Below, piece after piece: positions 1 through 10,000 of a stretch of 64,000 nt of DNA. The first letter of the stretch is position 1, and each line of letters opens with the position of its first letter. The notes below the pieces were generated by a model. That model did not search any database. It was given only the letters and a program-made list of their open reading frames with translations, and was not told the DNA's origin. The position numbers and the translations under genes are program-made. The stretch spans positions 3,906,001-3,970,000 of the forward strand of contig NZ_CP073766.1 in NCBI RefSeq assembly GCF_018255755.1, given 5' to 3'. This stretch comes from Chitinophaga sp. HK235. GTDB taxonomy: Bacteria > Bacteroidota > Bacteroidia > Chitinophagales > Chitinophagaceae.

Positions 1-511
1 TGAACGGGTGGCGGCTGTCCTGGCTTACTTCAAAGAAGGCTTCTCCATTGAGCTGCAGGGTCCTGTTTTTTTTTCCAAAATTTTCCGCATAGGCTATACT
101 GGAACTTTTTTCCAGGTATACAACAGAGCCGTCGGGCAATGTCACTGTTTTCCGGGCGTTGCCGCTGTTTGTCACGAGTTGTTTTACCTGTTGCTGTATC
201 ACCAGGTACCAGGAGGCACCGGCTACCAGGAGCACTGCAGCTGCGGCAGCGATTTTTCTTCCGTACAGCGTAAAAATGCCTGGTTGGGTAATACCTGCAC
301 GGCGGTGAATTTTTTTCAGCAGCAGTGCCGACAACCGTTCGTCCAGCAGATTTTTTACTTCAGGACCTTCCGCCTGATAATATTCTCTTGCTACCGCTTC
401 AAGGTCAGACAGATCGTTTTCATCCAGGTACTGTAGCATCCATTCCTGCTCCACGGCAGACCAGTTCTCCGTATGTAGCAGTTGTCTGAGGTATTCCTTT
501 CTGTTGTGCAC
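1..511 (-). CDS. FecR-family anti-sigma factor, C-terminus cut by window edge
   Basis: This is the N-terminal part of a FecR-type transmembrane anti-sigma factor that would hold the neighbouring ECF sigma factor until a SusC transducer signals. Reading the minus strand from a GTG at 511 gives a cytoplasmic N-terminal part, one membrane segment (IAAAAAVLLVAGASWYLV) and the start of the FecR domain with the typical TLPDGSVVYLEKSS and LNGEAFFEV motifs. An in-frame stop lies five codons upstream of the GTG and no earlier ATG exists, so the GTG is the likely start. The sigma gene lies upstream on the same strand, 107 bases away. The periplasmic remainder is outside the window. The family assignment is firm; the exact start is less so. 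Confidence 0.85.
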   Translation of the reverse strand, partial: MHNRKEYLRQLLHTENWSAVEQEWMLQYLDENDLSDLEAVAREYYQAEGPEVKNLLDERLSALLLKKIHRRAGITQPGIFTLYGRKIAAAAAVLLVAGASWYLVIQQQVKQLVTNSGNARKTVTLPDGSVVYLEKSSSIAYAENFGKKNRTLQLNGEAFFEVSQDSRHPF

Positions 512-618
512 TATCGTGACGGTTTAATTTAAATACGCAGGTTGATAAAATGTGGGTGGGTAATTTTCCGAAAAAAAACATATTTATTTTATTCTAATTC
601 ATTTCATGTAGATATTTA

Positions 619-1218
619 TTAGTTGGAAGAATTGTGATGTGTGAAAAAAAAGAGAAAGAGCACAATGTATTTGTGGTCACCATTGCGAAGAATATAGTCG
701 TTGAGTTTAATCATGGCTGCAGACAGATGTTCTTTAACGGTATTTCGGGAGATATTCAGTTCACTGGCTACTTCATCATAGGTTTTGCCTTCCAGCTTAC
801 AACGGGTAACAATGGTTCTTTTTTTGGGAGATAATTGTGCAATCGCCTGTTCCAGGAGGTTATACTGCTCTTCGTCCATATTTTTACGGTCCAGCATGAG
901 ATGGTCTTCCGGTCCCAGGTCAAGCAGATTTTTATGTAAAGCCTGTTCCTTCAGTTTTTTACGCATCCAGCTGACCGAGAGGTTAAAACTGATTACGAAC
1001 AACCAGCCACCTACCGACTGCTCAGCCTGGATTTCCCGACGCTTCTCCCACAACCTGGCAAAGACTTCCTGCAAGATGTCTTCTGCTACTGCAACATCTT
1101 TCACAAGTTTGAGGATATTCCGGTATACGGCCTGATGATAACTTGTATACAAGCTGTCAAAAGCGCTCACGTCGCTGTTACGGAGCCGTAATACCAATTC
1201 AGCATCTGTTATATTCAT
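619..1218 (-). CDS. RNA polymerase ECF sigma factor (Bacteroidota sigma-70 family)
   Basis: A 199-residue ECF sigma factor that would direct RNA polymerase to the SusC/SusD locus it belongs to. Region 2 covers about residues 20-90, with the DILQEVFARLWEKR helix at 47-60. Region 4 covers about 125-172, with the HTH YDEVASELNISRNTVKEHL. The C-terminus ends in a hydrophobic tail (about 184-192), common in Bacteroidota sigma factors of this type. It is followed by the partial fecR-like gene, so the two form the usual regulator pair; their SusC/SusD partners must lie to the left of the window. Function is inferred from family and gene order. Confidence 0.9.
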   Translation of the reverse strand: MNITDAELVLRLRNSDVSAFDSLYTSYHQAVYRNILKLVKDVAVAEDILQEVFARLWEKRREIQAEQSVGGWLFVISFNLSVSWMRKKLKEQALHKNLLDLGPEDHLMLDRKNMDEEQYNLLEQAIAQLSPKKRTIVTRCKLEGKTYDEVASELNISRNTVKEHLSAAMIKLNDYILRNGDHKYIVLFLFFFTHHNSSN

Positions 1219-1425
1219 ATCTCTTCTTTTATATAAATCATACCGTGGAATACAATTTATATGGCTGAGAAAAAGCCAGGTTTCTCATACAATGGCCATT
1301 CAATCGACCGTATAAATTAGTAACAAATATTATTATTTAATAATTAAATTCGTATTAGTTATAATTATAAATTATTATATACATAGTTAGAGCTGATAGT
1401 AAAAAACCATTGTTTAAATGTGGCG

Positions 1426-1433
1426 TATCTTTG
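1426..1433 (+). promoter_or_regulatory. Candidate Bacteroidota -7 box (TATCTTTG)
   Basis: The sequence matches the Bacteroidota -7 consensus TAnnTTTG exactly and lies 27 bases before the start of the small acidic protein gene. The -33 element is weak; only a TTG about 13 bases upstream is visible. The whole stretch 1219-1460 is very AT-rich and separates two divergent genes. Confidence 0.45.
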
Positions 1434-1460
1434 GGGTGACATCCATTTAAACTACAAGAT

Positions 1461-1790
1461 ATGACAACGCAGAAAAAAAACATAGGACCCCTGCGTGAAG
1501 ACGAGCTTCTACCGGATGACATCATCAATCACCACCAACAGCCTGTACCACCCAAAGGCAATCAGGACGAGCAATCACGCAGAGCAGACTCTTCTGAAGA
1601 CCTGTTGAATGAAGAGGAATATGATGAAGAAATTGATGAACTGCTGGAAGAAGAAGATAAACGAGAGGCTGCCGCTGAGGCAGCCATGGAGCAAGAAGAA
1701 AACATGGACCCGGAAGAAAGGGAGAACGTAACAGACGAAGAGGAAAAAGATGAGAAAACAGACGAAGCAACCCGGCTGAAGATTTATTAA
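1461..1790 (+). CDS. Small highly acidic hypothetical protein
   Basis: A 109-residue protein that I do not recognise. From about residue 45 on it is dominated by Glu and Asp (for example NEEEYDEEIDELLEEEDKR) and is predicted to be disordered or helical, with no signal peptide and no membrane segment. It is probably cytoplasmic. It stands alone on the plus strand between divergent and convergent neighbours, has its own -7 box match upstream and a strong hairpin terminator downstream, which supports it being a real transcription unit. The acidic bias could give DNA-mimic or chaperone-like behaviour, but nothing in the sequence shows that. Confidence 0.65.
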   Translation: MTTQKKNIGPLREDELLPDDIINHHQQPVPPKGNQDEQSRRADSSEDLLNEEEYDEEIDELLEEEDKREAAAEAAMEQEENMDPEERENVTDEEEKDEKTDEATRLKIY

Positions 1791-1822
1791 AACGGATGAT
1801 TCACATAAAAGCGCAAAAAAGA

Positions 1823-1878
1823 ACAGCGCAAACAAAACGCTTCCCATCGTTGCGCCGGAAGCATTTTGTTTGCGCTGT
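1823..1878. terminator. Bidirectional hairpin terminator
   Basis: Arms 1823-1844 and 1857-1878 are complementary over 22 bases with one mismatch. The hairpin sits between the convergent acidic-protein gene (plus) and the GH105 gene (minus), so it can end transcription from both sides. Confidence 0.8.
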
Positions 1879-1895
1879 ATTTATCTACCAGCGGA

Positions 1896-3032
1896 TTATC
1901 TCAGTAACGCGGCAGCACACCACAGCACCGGCGCCTGTCCATGCATATCACCGGTAATACGGCCACGATCAAGGTAATATTGCCGATCGTTTTTCTTGTT
2001 GGTACCTTCACATACTTCCCGCACATCCGCATGCTCATCGATATAGGTAACTAATGCCATCCAGGCCTTTCTGGCTGCCGGTCCATAGGTAGCTGCATCC
2101 AGCCAGCCGTTTTTCACACCGGTGATCATCGCAAAGGTGAACATCCCGGTACCGGACGTTTCCGGCCAGGATGCAGGATCATCGATCAGCTGCCGCCACA
2201 TGCCGTCGGACGCCTGGTACTTCAGCAACGAAGCCATCATGATCTTATAGCCTTTCATGATACGTTCGCGGTTAGGGTTGTCTTGAGGCAGTGAACGCAA
2301 CAGCTCACTCATACCTGCTGCCATCCAGCCATCACCACGGCCCCAGAAATAAGGTACATCCGGTGCATGATAAAAAAGACCATTGGGTTGCTGCAATGAA
2401 TCCAGGTATACCACCATCTCCCGCGCAGCACGGTTGATATATTCCGCATTGCCGGTAGCCCGGTAAGCCTGCGACTGTACCGCTGTAATCATAAACATAT
2501 CATCTATCCACATCCTCGTCTGCCAGGTAAGTCCGCGGTCATAATATCCCTGTGATTCCGGCTTCACACGCGGCCCTTCCGGAGGTCCCCACTGCTTGTC
2601 AGCAAAACGTTGACCCATCTCCAGATAACGGGCTTCTTTGGTTTGCATGTACAGCTCCAGCGGCACCGAACCAAACACGGTATAGTCCACGTGGTCAGGC
2701 ACGGGCACCAGTTTTGCTTCCGTGGTGAACAACGGTTCAAAACGCGCAGCCAGCTGTTGTGTCAGCGCTTTATCCCCGCTCTCGCGGGCAAAGGTCAGAG
2801 CGCCGTACCAGGTGCATACCTCCGGATAGTTAATACGGGAAGGCGGTGTGGGCCGCCCGAAATTAGCATGCGGTGAAGCCACAAAACGTGCTGCCACACG
2901 CTTGCCTACCTCTTTGGGAGAACAACCCTTCGGAAAGTGGACCAGGTCCGCTGCTCCGGATTTTTTCTGTGCAGAGGCCGTGTGAGTGCTGATCACGAGT
3001 ACTGTCAGCAGGCCTGCCATCATTGTTTTCAT
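1896..3032 (-). CDS. GH105 unsaturated rhamnogalacturonyl/glucuronyl hydrolase
   Basis: A 378-residue secreted enzyme with a signal peptide at about 1-21 (cleavage after ASA). It would hydrolyse the unsaturated uronic acid from the non-reducing end of oligosaccharides left by polysaccharide lyases, typically from rhamnogalacturonan. Family GH105 features visible are WIDDMFM (175-181, with the Asp pair expected to be catalytic), FWGRGDGWM (229-237), ETSGTGMFTFAM (about 291-302) and a GDMHGQAP motif near the C-terminus. It is the last gene of the SusC/SusD operon starting at 10259. No pectin lyase is encoded nearby, so the product of a lyase encoded elsewhere would have to be the substrate. Family is clear; the exact sugar is inferred. 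Confidence 0.88.
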   Translation of the reverse strand: MKTMMAGLLTVLVISTHTASAQKKSGAADLVHFPKGCSPKEVGKRVAARFVASPHANFGRPTPPSRINYPEVCTWYGALTFARESGDKALTQQLAARFEPLFTTEAKLVPVPDHVDYTVFGSVPLELYMQTKEARYLEMGQRFADKQWGPPEGPRVKPESQGYYDRGLTWQTRMWIDDMFMITAVQSQAYRATGNAEYINRAAREMVVYLDSLQQPNGLFYHAPDVPYFWGRGDGWMAAGMSELLRSLPQDNPNRERIMKGYKIMMASLLKYQASDGMWRQLIDDPASWPETSGTGMFTFAMITGVKNGWLDAATYGPAARKAWMALVTYIDEHADVREVCEGTNKKNDRQYYLDRGRITGDMHGQAPVLWCAAALLR

Positions 3033-3050
3033 ATAGTGGATTTATTTTAG

Positions 3051-3785
3051 CTACTGGACCGTTTGCATTTCATAAGCGGTATAAAAAGTATCAATCGCAA
3101 TTTTAACCGGTTTGTATGCGGTTCTATACTTAAAGGGTGTACCAGCCTGGTAACCGGGCAATTTAAGCGAAGCCCTGAACTCCATCGGATCACGCGGCAG
3201 GGCAGGCACACTGTCAGCCATCTGTGTGAGCGTTGTTTGCACACCAGCCGTGTTGGTATACACCACTTCCACCTTTACCACCTGGTTATTCACCCCAAAC
3301 CACCAGATAGTGGTTTCCTTTTTGGTGGCATCATACTTTGCAGACCGCACCGGGCGATTGGACAAAGTCGCCGTGTAGGCGTCACCGTAAACATTACCGA
3401 TAGCTTCCTCTTTCACGGAAGAGTGGCCGGCATTGTCATACGTATATACCTGGAAAGTATAAATATTTTCCGGTAATTTATCCAGCAGCAGTTTCACGGT
3501 GTCTACGCCACCAGTACGTTTTACCGCCACCTCTGCAGAATCGGTGCGCTGATTCCAGAACACCCGGCATTTGGTAATCTTGGGATCAGAAACCAGATAC
3601 CAGGACAGCAGCACCCTGTTTTTACCGGGAAATACTTTCAGGGAGTCTACTCTGCCGGTATAGATGATTTCACCGCCTTCCAGGAACTGTTTGTAGGTAT
3701 CGTCCATTTTGGTACAGGCAGAGAAAGCCACTATCACAGCGCCCAGGAGCAGACTACCTTTTACCCATCGTTTTATATATGTCAT
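3051..3785 (-). CDS. DUF4998-like surface lipoprotein
   Basis: A 244-residue protein with a lipoprotein signal peptide (hydrophobic stretch followed by VAFSACTK, lipobox Cys about residue 24). The body has fibronectin-type-like beta repeats, including YTGRVDSLKVFPGKNRVLLSW, written here as the first strand set (about 42-62), which resembles the DUF4998 family seen in Bacteroidota glycan utilization loci. It lies between the DUF5000-like lipoprotein and the GH105 enzyme. The likely role is as an accessory surface glycan-binding protein; no catalytic residues are evident. The family call is by recognition of pattern and the function is inferred from context. Confidence 0.7.
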   Translation of the reverse strand: MTYIKRWVKGSLLLGAVIVAFSACTKMDDTYKQFLEGGEIIYTGRVDSLKVFPGKNRVLLSWYLVSDPKITKCRVFWNQRTDSAEVAVKRTGGVDTVKLLLDKLPENIYTFQVYTYDNAGHSSVKEEAIGNVYGDAYTATLSNRPVRSAKYDATKKETTIWWFGVNNQVVKVEVVYTNTAGVQTTLTQMADSVPALPRDPMEFRASLKLPGYQAGTPFKYRTAYKPVKIAIDTFYTAYEMQTVQ

Positions 3786-3802
3786 GATAAAATTTCTTTT
3801 GA

Positions 3803-5035
3803 TTATTGTTTGATTTGTCCCCAGATAGCTATTTCACTGATATGCAGATGCCCGATGATACCATCGACGGCGGCCCAGCTGTCGATATGTTTCCAGGCGA
3901 TATATCTCACCGCGGGTGTACCGATAGGCAGTTCATATTCCTGTCCGGCTGCGGCGGCATCGATGTCTTCATTGGAGTTCTGCCCCAACGGCAGCCCGGA
4001 AGGCTTCTCCATAATCTGATGGTCCAGTTTCACCCAGCTGTTGACATCGATGGGATTATTGGTACCCCACAGCTCCCATTCATGCGGATTTCCATGGTTG
4101 TAGATGTATCCTGCCTGACGCTGCCAGATCTTGTAACGACTGATCACCGCCTTCACACCCAGGTCTATCGGAATCCAGATAGGCACATCTTTATTTTCCG
4201 TGGTATGAAACCCTTCGTTTCCGATCACGCCGTTCCACATGTTTTCAATAGGCCAGGAAGACAGGTTGCCCGGCTCTACAATCTGTACGCCCGGCGTTTT
4301 AGGCAGCGGCGCTACTTGCGGAATCGGATATTTTTTCTTCATAGCGCTCACAAATCTGGTCCTGTCTAGCTGTTCTTCGTATATGGGTGTCAGTTCGAAT
4401 TTGAGCGTATCGCTTTTGTTGTCCCAGCGGTCTTTTACATAAAGGCCAAACTGCTGCTTTACCGGCTGCAGCCCTCTAACCGTAAATCTGCCGGAATCCA
4501 GGCCGTAGTAAAAGTTGTTGATATTACGCCATTCCTTTGCCTTGGGGTCGTAGAGCAGCGTGCCTATCACAATCTTTCCTCTGTCGAGATTGCTGAACTT
4601 CACCTGTAAACCACCAAAAGCCTCTGTTACCGCTAAAGATTTAAACACCTGCCAGATAGCGGGTGGCAATGGTTTTACCTTCACCTCCACCGGTGTGGAA
4701 GAAACCTCACCCCGGCTCACGGCATACAGTTTCACCGTGTGGAAAGCTGTGTCACCAAAGCCTTCTACCCTTATCGATCTTTTGAAGTAAGAAGATTTGG
4801 CTTCTTTCTTTTCTCCATTGATCTCGAATTCGGCGCGCACATAAGACAGGTTCTGATCATCCGGTAATGAGTAGGAAATTTCAGCAGCACCGGCCTGTGG
4901 CACCACATTGGGATTGGACACAGGATTAGGGGCTGTTTTGTCGTTGGAAACAGGCATCATTTTATCTTCCTTGCAGGCAGACAGGATGGCAACGGAGAGG
5001 CAGACAGCTGTTGATAAGATTTTGAAATGCTTCAT
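3803..5035 (-). CDS. DUF5000/DUF4959-like surface glycan-binding lipoprotein
   Basis: A lipoprotein of about 410 residues. The start at 5035 is chosen because the reading frame from there begins with a canonical signal (MKHFKILSTAVCLSVAILSACKE written from its Met), whereas the upstream ATG at 5056 adds seven residues before it. Order of parts: lipobox, a DUF4959-like Ig-type domain with NPVSNPNVVPQAGAAEISYS, a middle beta domain, and a C-terminal F5/8-type-C-like domain (DUF5000) with AVISRYKIWQR, WELWGTNN and AVRYIAWKH. Such proteins sit next to SusD and probably bind oligosaccharide at the cell surface. No enzymatic motif is visible. Confidence 0.78.
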   Translation of the reverse strand: MKHFKILSTAVCLSVAILSACKEDKMMPVSNDKTAPNPVSNPNVVPQAGAAEISYSLPDDQNLSYVRAEFEINGEKKEAKSSYFKRSIRVEGFGDTAFHTVKLYAVSRGEVSSTPVEVKVKPLPPAIWQVFKSLAVTEAFGGLQVKFSNLDRGKIVIGTLLYDPKAKEWRNINNFYYGLDSGRFTVRGLQPVKQQFGLYVKDRWDNKSDTLKFELTPIYEEQLDRTRFVSAMKKKYPIPQVAPLPKTPGVQIVEPGNLSSWPIENMWNGVIGNEGFHTTENKDVPIWIPIDLGVKAVISRYKIWQRQAGYIYNHGNPHEWELWGTNNPIDVNSWVKLDHQIMEKPSGLPLGQNSNEDIDAAAAGQEYELPIGTPAVRYIAWKHIDSWAAVDGIIGHLHISEIAIWGQIKQ

Positions 5036-5065
5036 TTCAGTAAGTTTGAGTGTCATGAAAAAGGA

Positions 5066-6985
5066 TTACCATCCGGGGTTCTGTACAAGGTTTTTGTTGA
5101 TGATCATCTCGGCATTTTCTATAGGCCACAGGTAATCCCGCATACCAAAGCGCTGGTTAAACAGCAATACTTCCTTATAATAAGACGGGGCAGCATTTTG
5201 GGTGATATCCCATCCTTTGATGGGGTTGTTGAGGGCTACGTGCGCGGTTTTCCATCTTCTCAGGTCCCAGAAGCGTTGTCCCTCAAAACAAAGCTCGATG
5301 CCTCTTTCCTGCTGGATAATTTCCCGCATGCCTTCTCTGGTAGTGTATTTAGTAGGGTTTTTAGAATAGTTGGTCCAGGATTCTTCTACTGATTTCAGTC
5401 CGGCACGGGCCCTCACCAGGTTGATCCACTGGGTGGTACCAGCGCCGGGGCCGTTCACTTCATTGAGTGCTTCGGAATATAGCAGGTACAAGTCCGCCAG
5501 CCTGATCTCGGGCCATGGATAAGTCACCAGTCCACTGGCGATGTTACCATCTGTGGCCGCACTGCTTTCTATATTCACCGTTTTCTTCACCCAGTAACCT
5601 GTTACCGAATAGTTACTGATACCTCTTCTGGAAGCTATTTCAGTAGCCCTGCCCTTTACGAAATACAGGGAGCTGTCTTTGTTGTAGTTGAGTACCCAGT
5701 TGCCAAACCAAACGGCGCGGTCAAATGCCACATCTGCATAAAAACGCGGCTCGCGGTCGTAGTGCAGCTCTACTGTCTGCTCACCACTGCGTACATAAAA
5801 TTTCTCCGCATTGGTGGCTGTTCTCAGCACATACCTTCTGCTATAGTCCCAGGTGCGATCTTCTGTAATGGGCACGCCGTTTTTGGAATAAAACATCTCC
5901 ACCATTTTGAGGGTGGGTGCAATAATCCCTTTAGGGCCGGAGGTGCTGGCACCATTGGCGATCAACGGCATAGACCAGCGCTGCATATCGCCGGCAGTGC
6001 TGTTGGTATTGGGCCAGATCACTTCCGTGTTGTTTTGTTTATCGGTCACGGCTGCACGAATATCCAGCTGTGTTTGCAGGGTATCGTTGATTTTGTAGCC
6101 GAAGTTGCCCGGGAAATGGTACAACGTATAGCCGTTGGCCTGACAAAACTCAATAGCTTCTTTACAGGCCTGTGCTGCCCGGCTCCATTTTTCAGCGTTA
6201 TAGGACGCGGAAAACAGCTGTACACCGCGGTTATCCACCATACGGCTGTAGTCCGGATTACCATTAAAGAAAGGGCTGGCAGCGGTCACCAGTACTTTGG
6301 CTTTCAGCGACAGCACAATACATTTGGTGATACGGCCCAGCTCTGTGTTTTCGGTGCCTTCCAGTTTGTTGGGCAGAAACTCACTGTTAGCTGCTTCATC
6401 CAGCAGCTGCACGATATAATTGATACAGGTATCCACCGGCTGGCGGTATACCTGTACTTCATCGGAGCCTGCAGACACCGGCAAGTTTTCCTTTATCAGC
6501 GGAACAGGGCCATAGCAGCGGAGCAGGAAGAAGTGATAATATGCCTTGAGGAATTTCACTTCCGCGATCCATCTCTCCCTTTCATACTGCCGCAGCTCCC
6601 TTACCTTGCCGATGTTGGCCAGGAAAGTATTACAGTCGCGGATGCCCACAAACAGGGAAGTGCCGCGGGCACTGCCGCTCCAGTAGTTACCCAGCGGGCT
6701 GGTCATACTTTGCAGGCCCTTGGCGATATTGAAGAAGGTAGGGTCCACATCACGGATGGGATCATCGTACCATACTTCATCGGCACCATTAAAAGCGACG
6801 TTATCGTTAAAGTGCCCGTTTTTAGGCATGTAGGAGTAGCAGGTAAACAAGTATTTTTCTGCAGAAGTACGCAGGGTAAAAGCATTATCGATAGTCGGCA
6901 CGTTATCGGGTACCACATCCAGATACTTGCTGCAGGAGCTCAGTCCGGCTATCAGTGTAAGCGTGATCAGTATTTTATATTTCAT
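5066..6985 (-). CDS. SusD/RagB-family nutrient-binding lipoprotein
   Basis: The outer-membrane lipoprotein partner of the SusC transporter encoded upstream; together they capture and import an oligosaccharide. The start at 6985 (MKYKILITLTLIAGLSSCSK) is preferred over 7030 because it begins directly at the lipoprotein signal and avoids the overlap with the susC end at 7020. Typical SusD features are SCSKYLDVVPD at the mature N-terminus, tetratricopeptide-like helices (FLKAYYHFFLLRCYGPVPL) and the C-terminal signature RGIELCFEGQRFWDLRRW. It lies in the operon with the DUF5000, DUF4998 and GH105 genes. Substrate is probably a pectin-derived oligosaccharide (inference from GH105). Confidence 0.93.
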   Translation of the reverse strand: MKYKILITLTLIAGLSSCSKYLDVVPDNVPTIDNAFTLRTSAEKYLFTCYSYMPKNGHFNDNVAFNGADEVWYDDPIRDVDPTFFNIAKGLQSMTSPLGNYWSGSARGTSLFVGIRDCNTFLANIGKVRELRQYERERWIAEVKFLKAYYHFFLLRCYGPVPLIKENLPVSAGSDEVQVYRQPVDTCINYIVQLLDEAANSEFLPNKLEGTENTELGRITKCIVLSLKAKVLVTAASPFFNGNPDYSRMVDNRGVQLFSASYNAEKWSRAAQACKEAIEFCQANGYTLYHFPGNFGYKINDTLQTQLDIRAAVTDKQNNTEVIWPNTNSTAGDMQRWSMPLIANGASTSGPKGIIAPTLKMVEMFYSKNGVPITEDRTWDYSRRYVLRTATNAEKFYVRSGEQTVELHYDREPRFYADVAFDRAVWFGNWVLNYNKDSSLYFVKGRATEIASRRGISNYSVTGYWVKKTVNIESSAATDGNIASGLVTYPWPEIRLADLYLLYSEALNEVNGPGAGTTQWINLVRARAGLKSVEESWTNYSKNPTKYTTREGMREIIQQERGIELCFEGQRFWDLRRWKTAHVALNNPIKGWDITQNAAPSYYKEVLLFNQRFGMRDYLWPIENAEMIINKNLVQNPGW

Positions 6986-7019
6986 TGCTGTTTTTTTATT
7001 GCTGTCAGATGCACATTTA

Positions 7020-10000
7020 TCAGAAGCCAACCATTAAACCGAAGTTGACAACGCGCTGAATCGGATACCCCAGTCCTTTACCTCCCATTTCGATATCCCA
7101 GAGTTTGAATTTGGAGAAGGTGAGCAGGTTGGTAGCGTTGGCGTATACACGCAGATTAGACATATGCAGTCGCCGTGTCAGATTGGAGGGAAGGGTATAA
7201 CCCAGTTCCACCTGTTTGAGGCGGAGGAAGGCTCCGTTGCGCATAAACCAGGTGCTGGTTTGCATGCTGTTGGTATTCAGCACAGGGCTCAGGCGGGGCC
7301 ATAAAGCATACAGATCTCTGTTTTCTTCAGACCAGTGGCTGTCTGCATAAGCTTTCAGCAGCTGGGTTTCTCCGATAACTGATTTATCATCACTGTTATT
7401 AATAAAGGGAGAGGTAGCCTGTACATCGATCCAGAAGGAAGAGCGGGCAGATCCCTGGAAGAAGGCAGAGAAATCCACGCCTTTGTATTTGGCGCTGAAA
7501 CCAAAGCCATAGATGATTTCAGGCATGGTAGGAAAACCGATAGGCACCATATCGCTGGGTGTGATCTGGCCATCGCCGTTCACATCGCGGTATTTGATAT
7601 CGCCACCCATGGTTTTGAAGTTACCGAAAGCCTGTTGGGGGGAGCTTCTTACTTCTTCATCATCAATGAACAAACGTTCAGCGATATAGCCCCAACGCTG
7701 GGAGATCGGATAGCCTACATGGTAACGGTAAGGCTCATCATAACGGGGCTCTTCATAGGCCTTGAATTTATTACGGGCATAGGTGAAGTTGGCACGCAAT
7801 GTCACAAACAAATCCTTACCGATGTTGCTGTTATAATCAGCGGTGAAGTCGAAGGCATTGGATTCGGCTTTGCCCACATTGGCTTTGGGCGTAGCCTGCA
7901 GGCCCATGGTTTTGGGTGTGGAAGCCCTGTCCATGAGGATATTATAACGTTGTTCGAAGAAATATTCAGCGATGATGTCCAGTTTATTGAACAGACTTAC
8001 TTCCAGCCCAAACGTAGAGTTTTTAGCTGTTTCCCAGGTGATGGCCTGGTTGTCGTAGCGGCCTATGGAGATACCGTTGCGGGAATAACCGCCATTGGTG
8101 CCGAATGTAGCGCCTTTCCTGGAATCACTCATATTCACATTGGAGAGATAGAAGAAACGGTCATCTTCATTACCAATTGCGTCGTTGCCCACCAGGCCGT
8201 AGTTGGCTCTGACTTTAAGTTTGTTCACCACATGCTCCAACGGTTTGAAGAAATTTTCGTTAGACACAAACCAGGCTATACCTGCAGAGGGGAAGAAACC
8301 ATAACGTTCTGTTTTGTAAAAACGTTCGGAACCGTTGTAGCCGAAGTTGAACTCACCAAAGAAGCGGTTATCATAAGAATAGGTGGCGCGGCCGGACAGG
8401 CCCAGGTTTCTGGATGGCAGCGACTTCTGCAGGAGGTTCACATTTGAACTGTTATCATCAATCGTCTGGAGATTGTTGCGGGCAATAAAGATCAGCATAC
8501 CAGCCAGACCGTGTTTATCGAAAGTACGGTTGTAGTCAACAGCGGATTCCAGGTAAAACGTAGAAGCCACGGACCTTTTTCCCGGTACGTAGTTGAGATA
8601 GTCTGTACCCTGATCAGGGTTGATATCCCGGAGCACATAGGTATTATTTAGTTTATCATAGTTGGTTGCGCTATACCAGAAAGGAATATACTGCCTGGAC
8701 ACATCGAAGTAGGCTTGCCTGTTGGTGTTCATCATAGCTCTGACAGACAGGCCTTTGGTGATGAAGGAAGACAGGTCCTGTTTGATCTCGAACTGTGCGA
8801 GCATGAGCGAACGGGAATATTGTTTGTATCCTTTCACCATGTCGGCGTAGGGGTTGAGATATTCGCCGTTGTTGAAGTTACCGAAGAGCGGATGTGTTAC
8901 AAACTGGTGTGCATCATCAGCAGGATAAACAGCAGGGAACAATACCTGGTTGGACCAGATCATTTTCTGGTAGAGTTTTTCACCGCCGTCGATCGGGCCT
9001 TTGTATTCATCGAAGGTGCCGTGCAGGCGCACCATGGCGCTTGTAGATTTGGTAACACGGATATTGACGTTGGAACGTAAGGTATAGGTAGTGAGATCGA
9101 TGTTGTTGTTAAAGTTGTTTCGTCCGTCTACGTTGAGGATACCGTTATCTTTCGTATAGCCGCCGGAGACGAAGTAGGTGGCTATCTGGCCGCCACCGCC
9201 GAGGTTGAAGTTGGCGCGTTTGTTAACCGTTTGTTTTTTAAACAGCATCTCCTTCCAGTTGGTGGTAGGATATACGTCTTTGTTGGTACCGGCTTTGGTG
9301 TTATCTATCTGGCTCTGGGAGTAGGTTACAGGCGCCAGTGGATTTCGTGTCAGCACGGCTTCGTTGTTCTGCTCCATGTAGGTGATCGGATCTGCCAGCT
9401 GCAAGTCGCGGGTGGGCGAAGAGATGGAGTTTTCGAGACGGAGGTTAAGTTTAGCCTTACCTTCCTTGCCCTCTTTGGTGGTAACGAGGATCACGCCGTT
9501 GGCGCCACGGGCGCCATAGAGTGCGTTGGCAGTAGCGTCTTTCATGATAGAGAAGCTAGCGATATCGTCTGTATTGAGACGTGCCAGTTCTGTTACATCA
9601 TATTCGATACCATCGATGAGGATAAGCGGGCTTTTCTTATAACCGAAGGTGGTGGCACCGCGGATAAAAAACTCTGCGTTGTCCATGCCGGGCTCGCCGC
9701 TGCGCTGGTAGGCGATTACGCCGGCGAGGCGTCCTGCCAGGGCGGTAGTGAGGTTGCTGGAAGGCACTTTCAGTTCACCCGGATTGATGGTGGTAATAGA
9801 ACCGATTACAGAAGCTTTTTTCTGTTTACCATAGGCTACCACCACGGTTTCACTGAGCTGGCTGGCGGAGTTTTTTAGTTGAACGTTGATGACGCTGCGG
9901 CCATTGAGCGTTACTTCCTGGGTGGTATATCCTACCATGGTAAACACCATCACGGTGGTGTTGTCCGGTACTTCCAGGATATAGCGTCCGTTCATATCGG

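Noticed and set aside
5762..7048. Long open frame on the plus strand (428 codons) opposite susD
   Set aside because: It is fully antisense to a certain susD gene, and its protein has no domain-like features; similar mirror frames occur opposite the other Sus genes.
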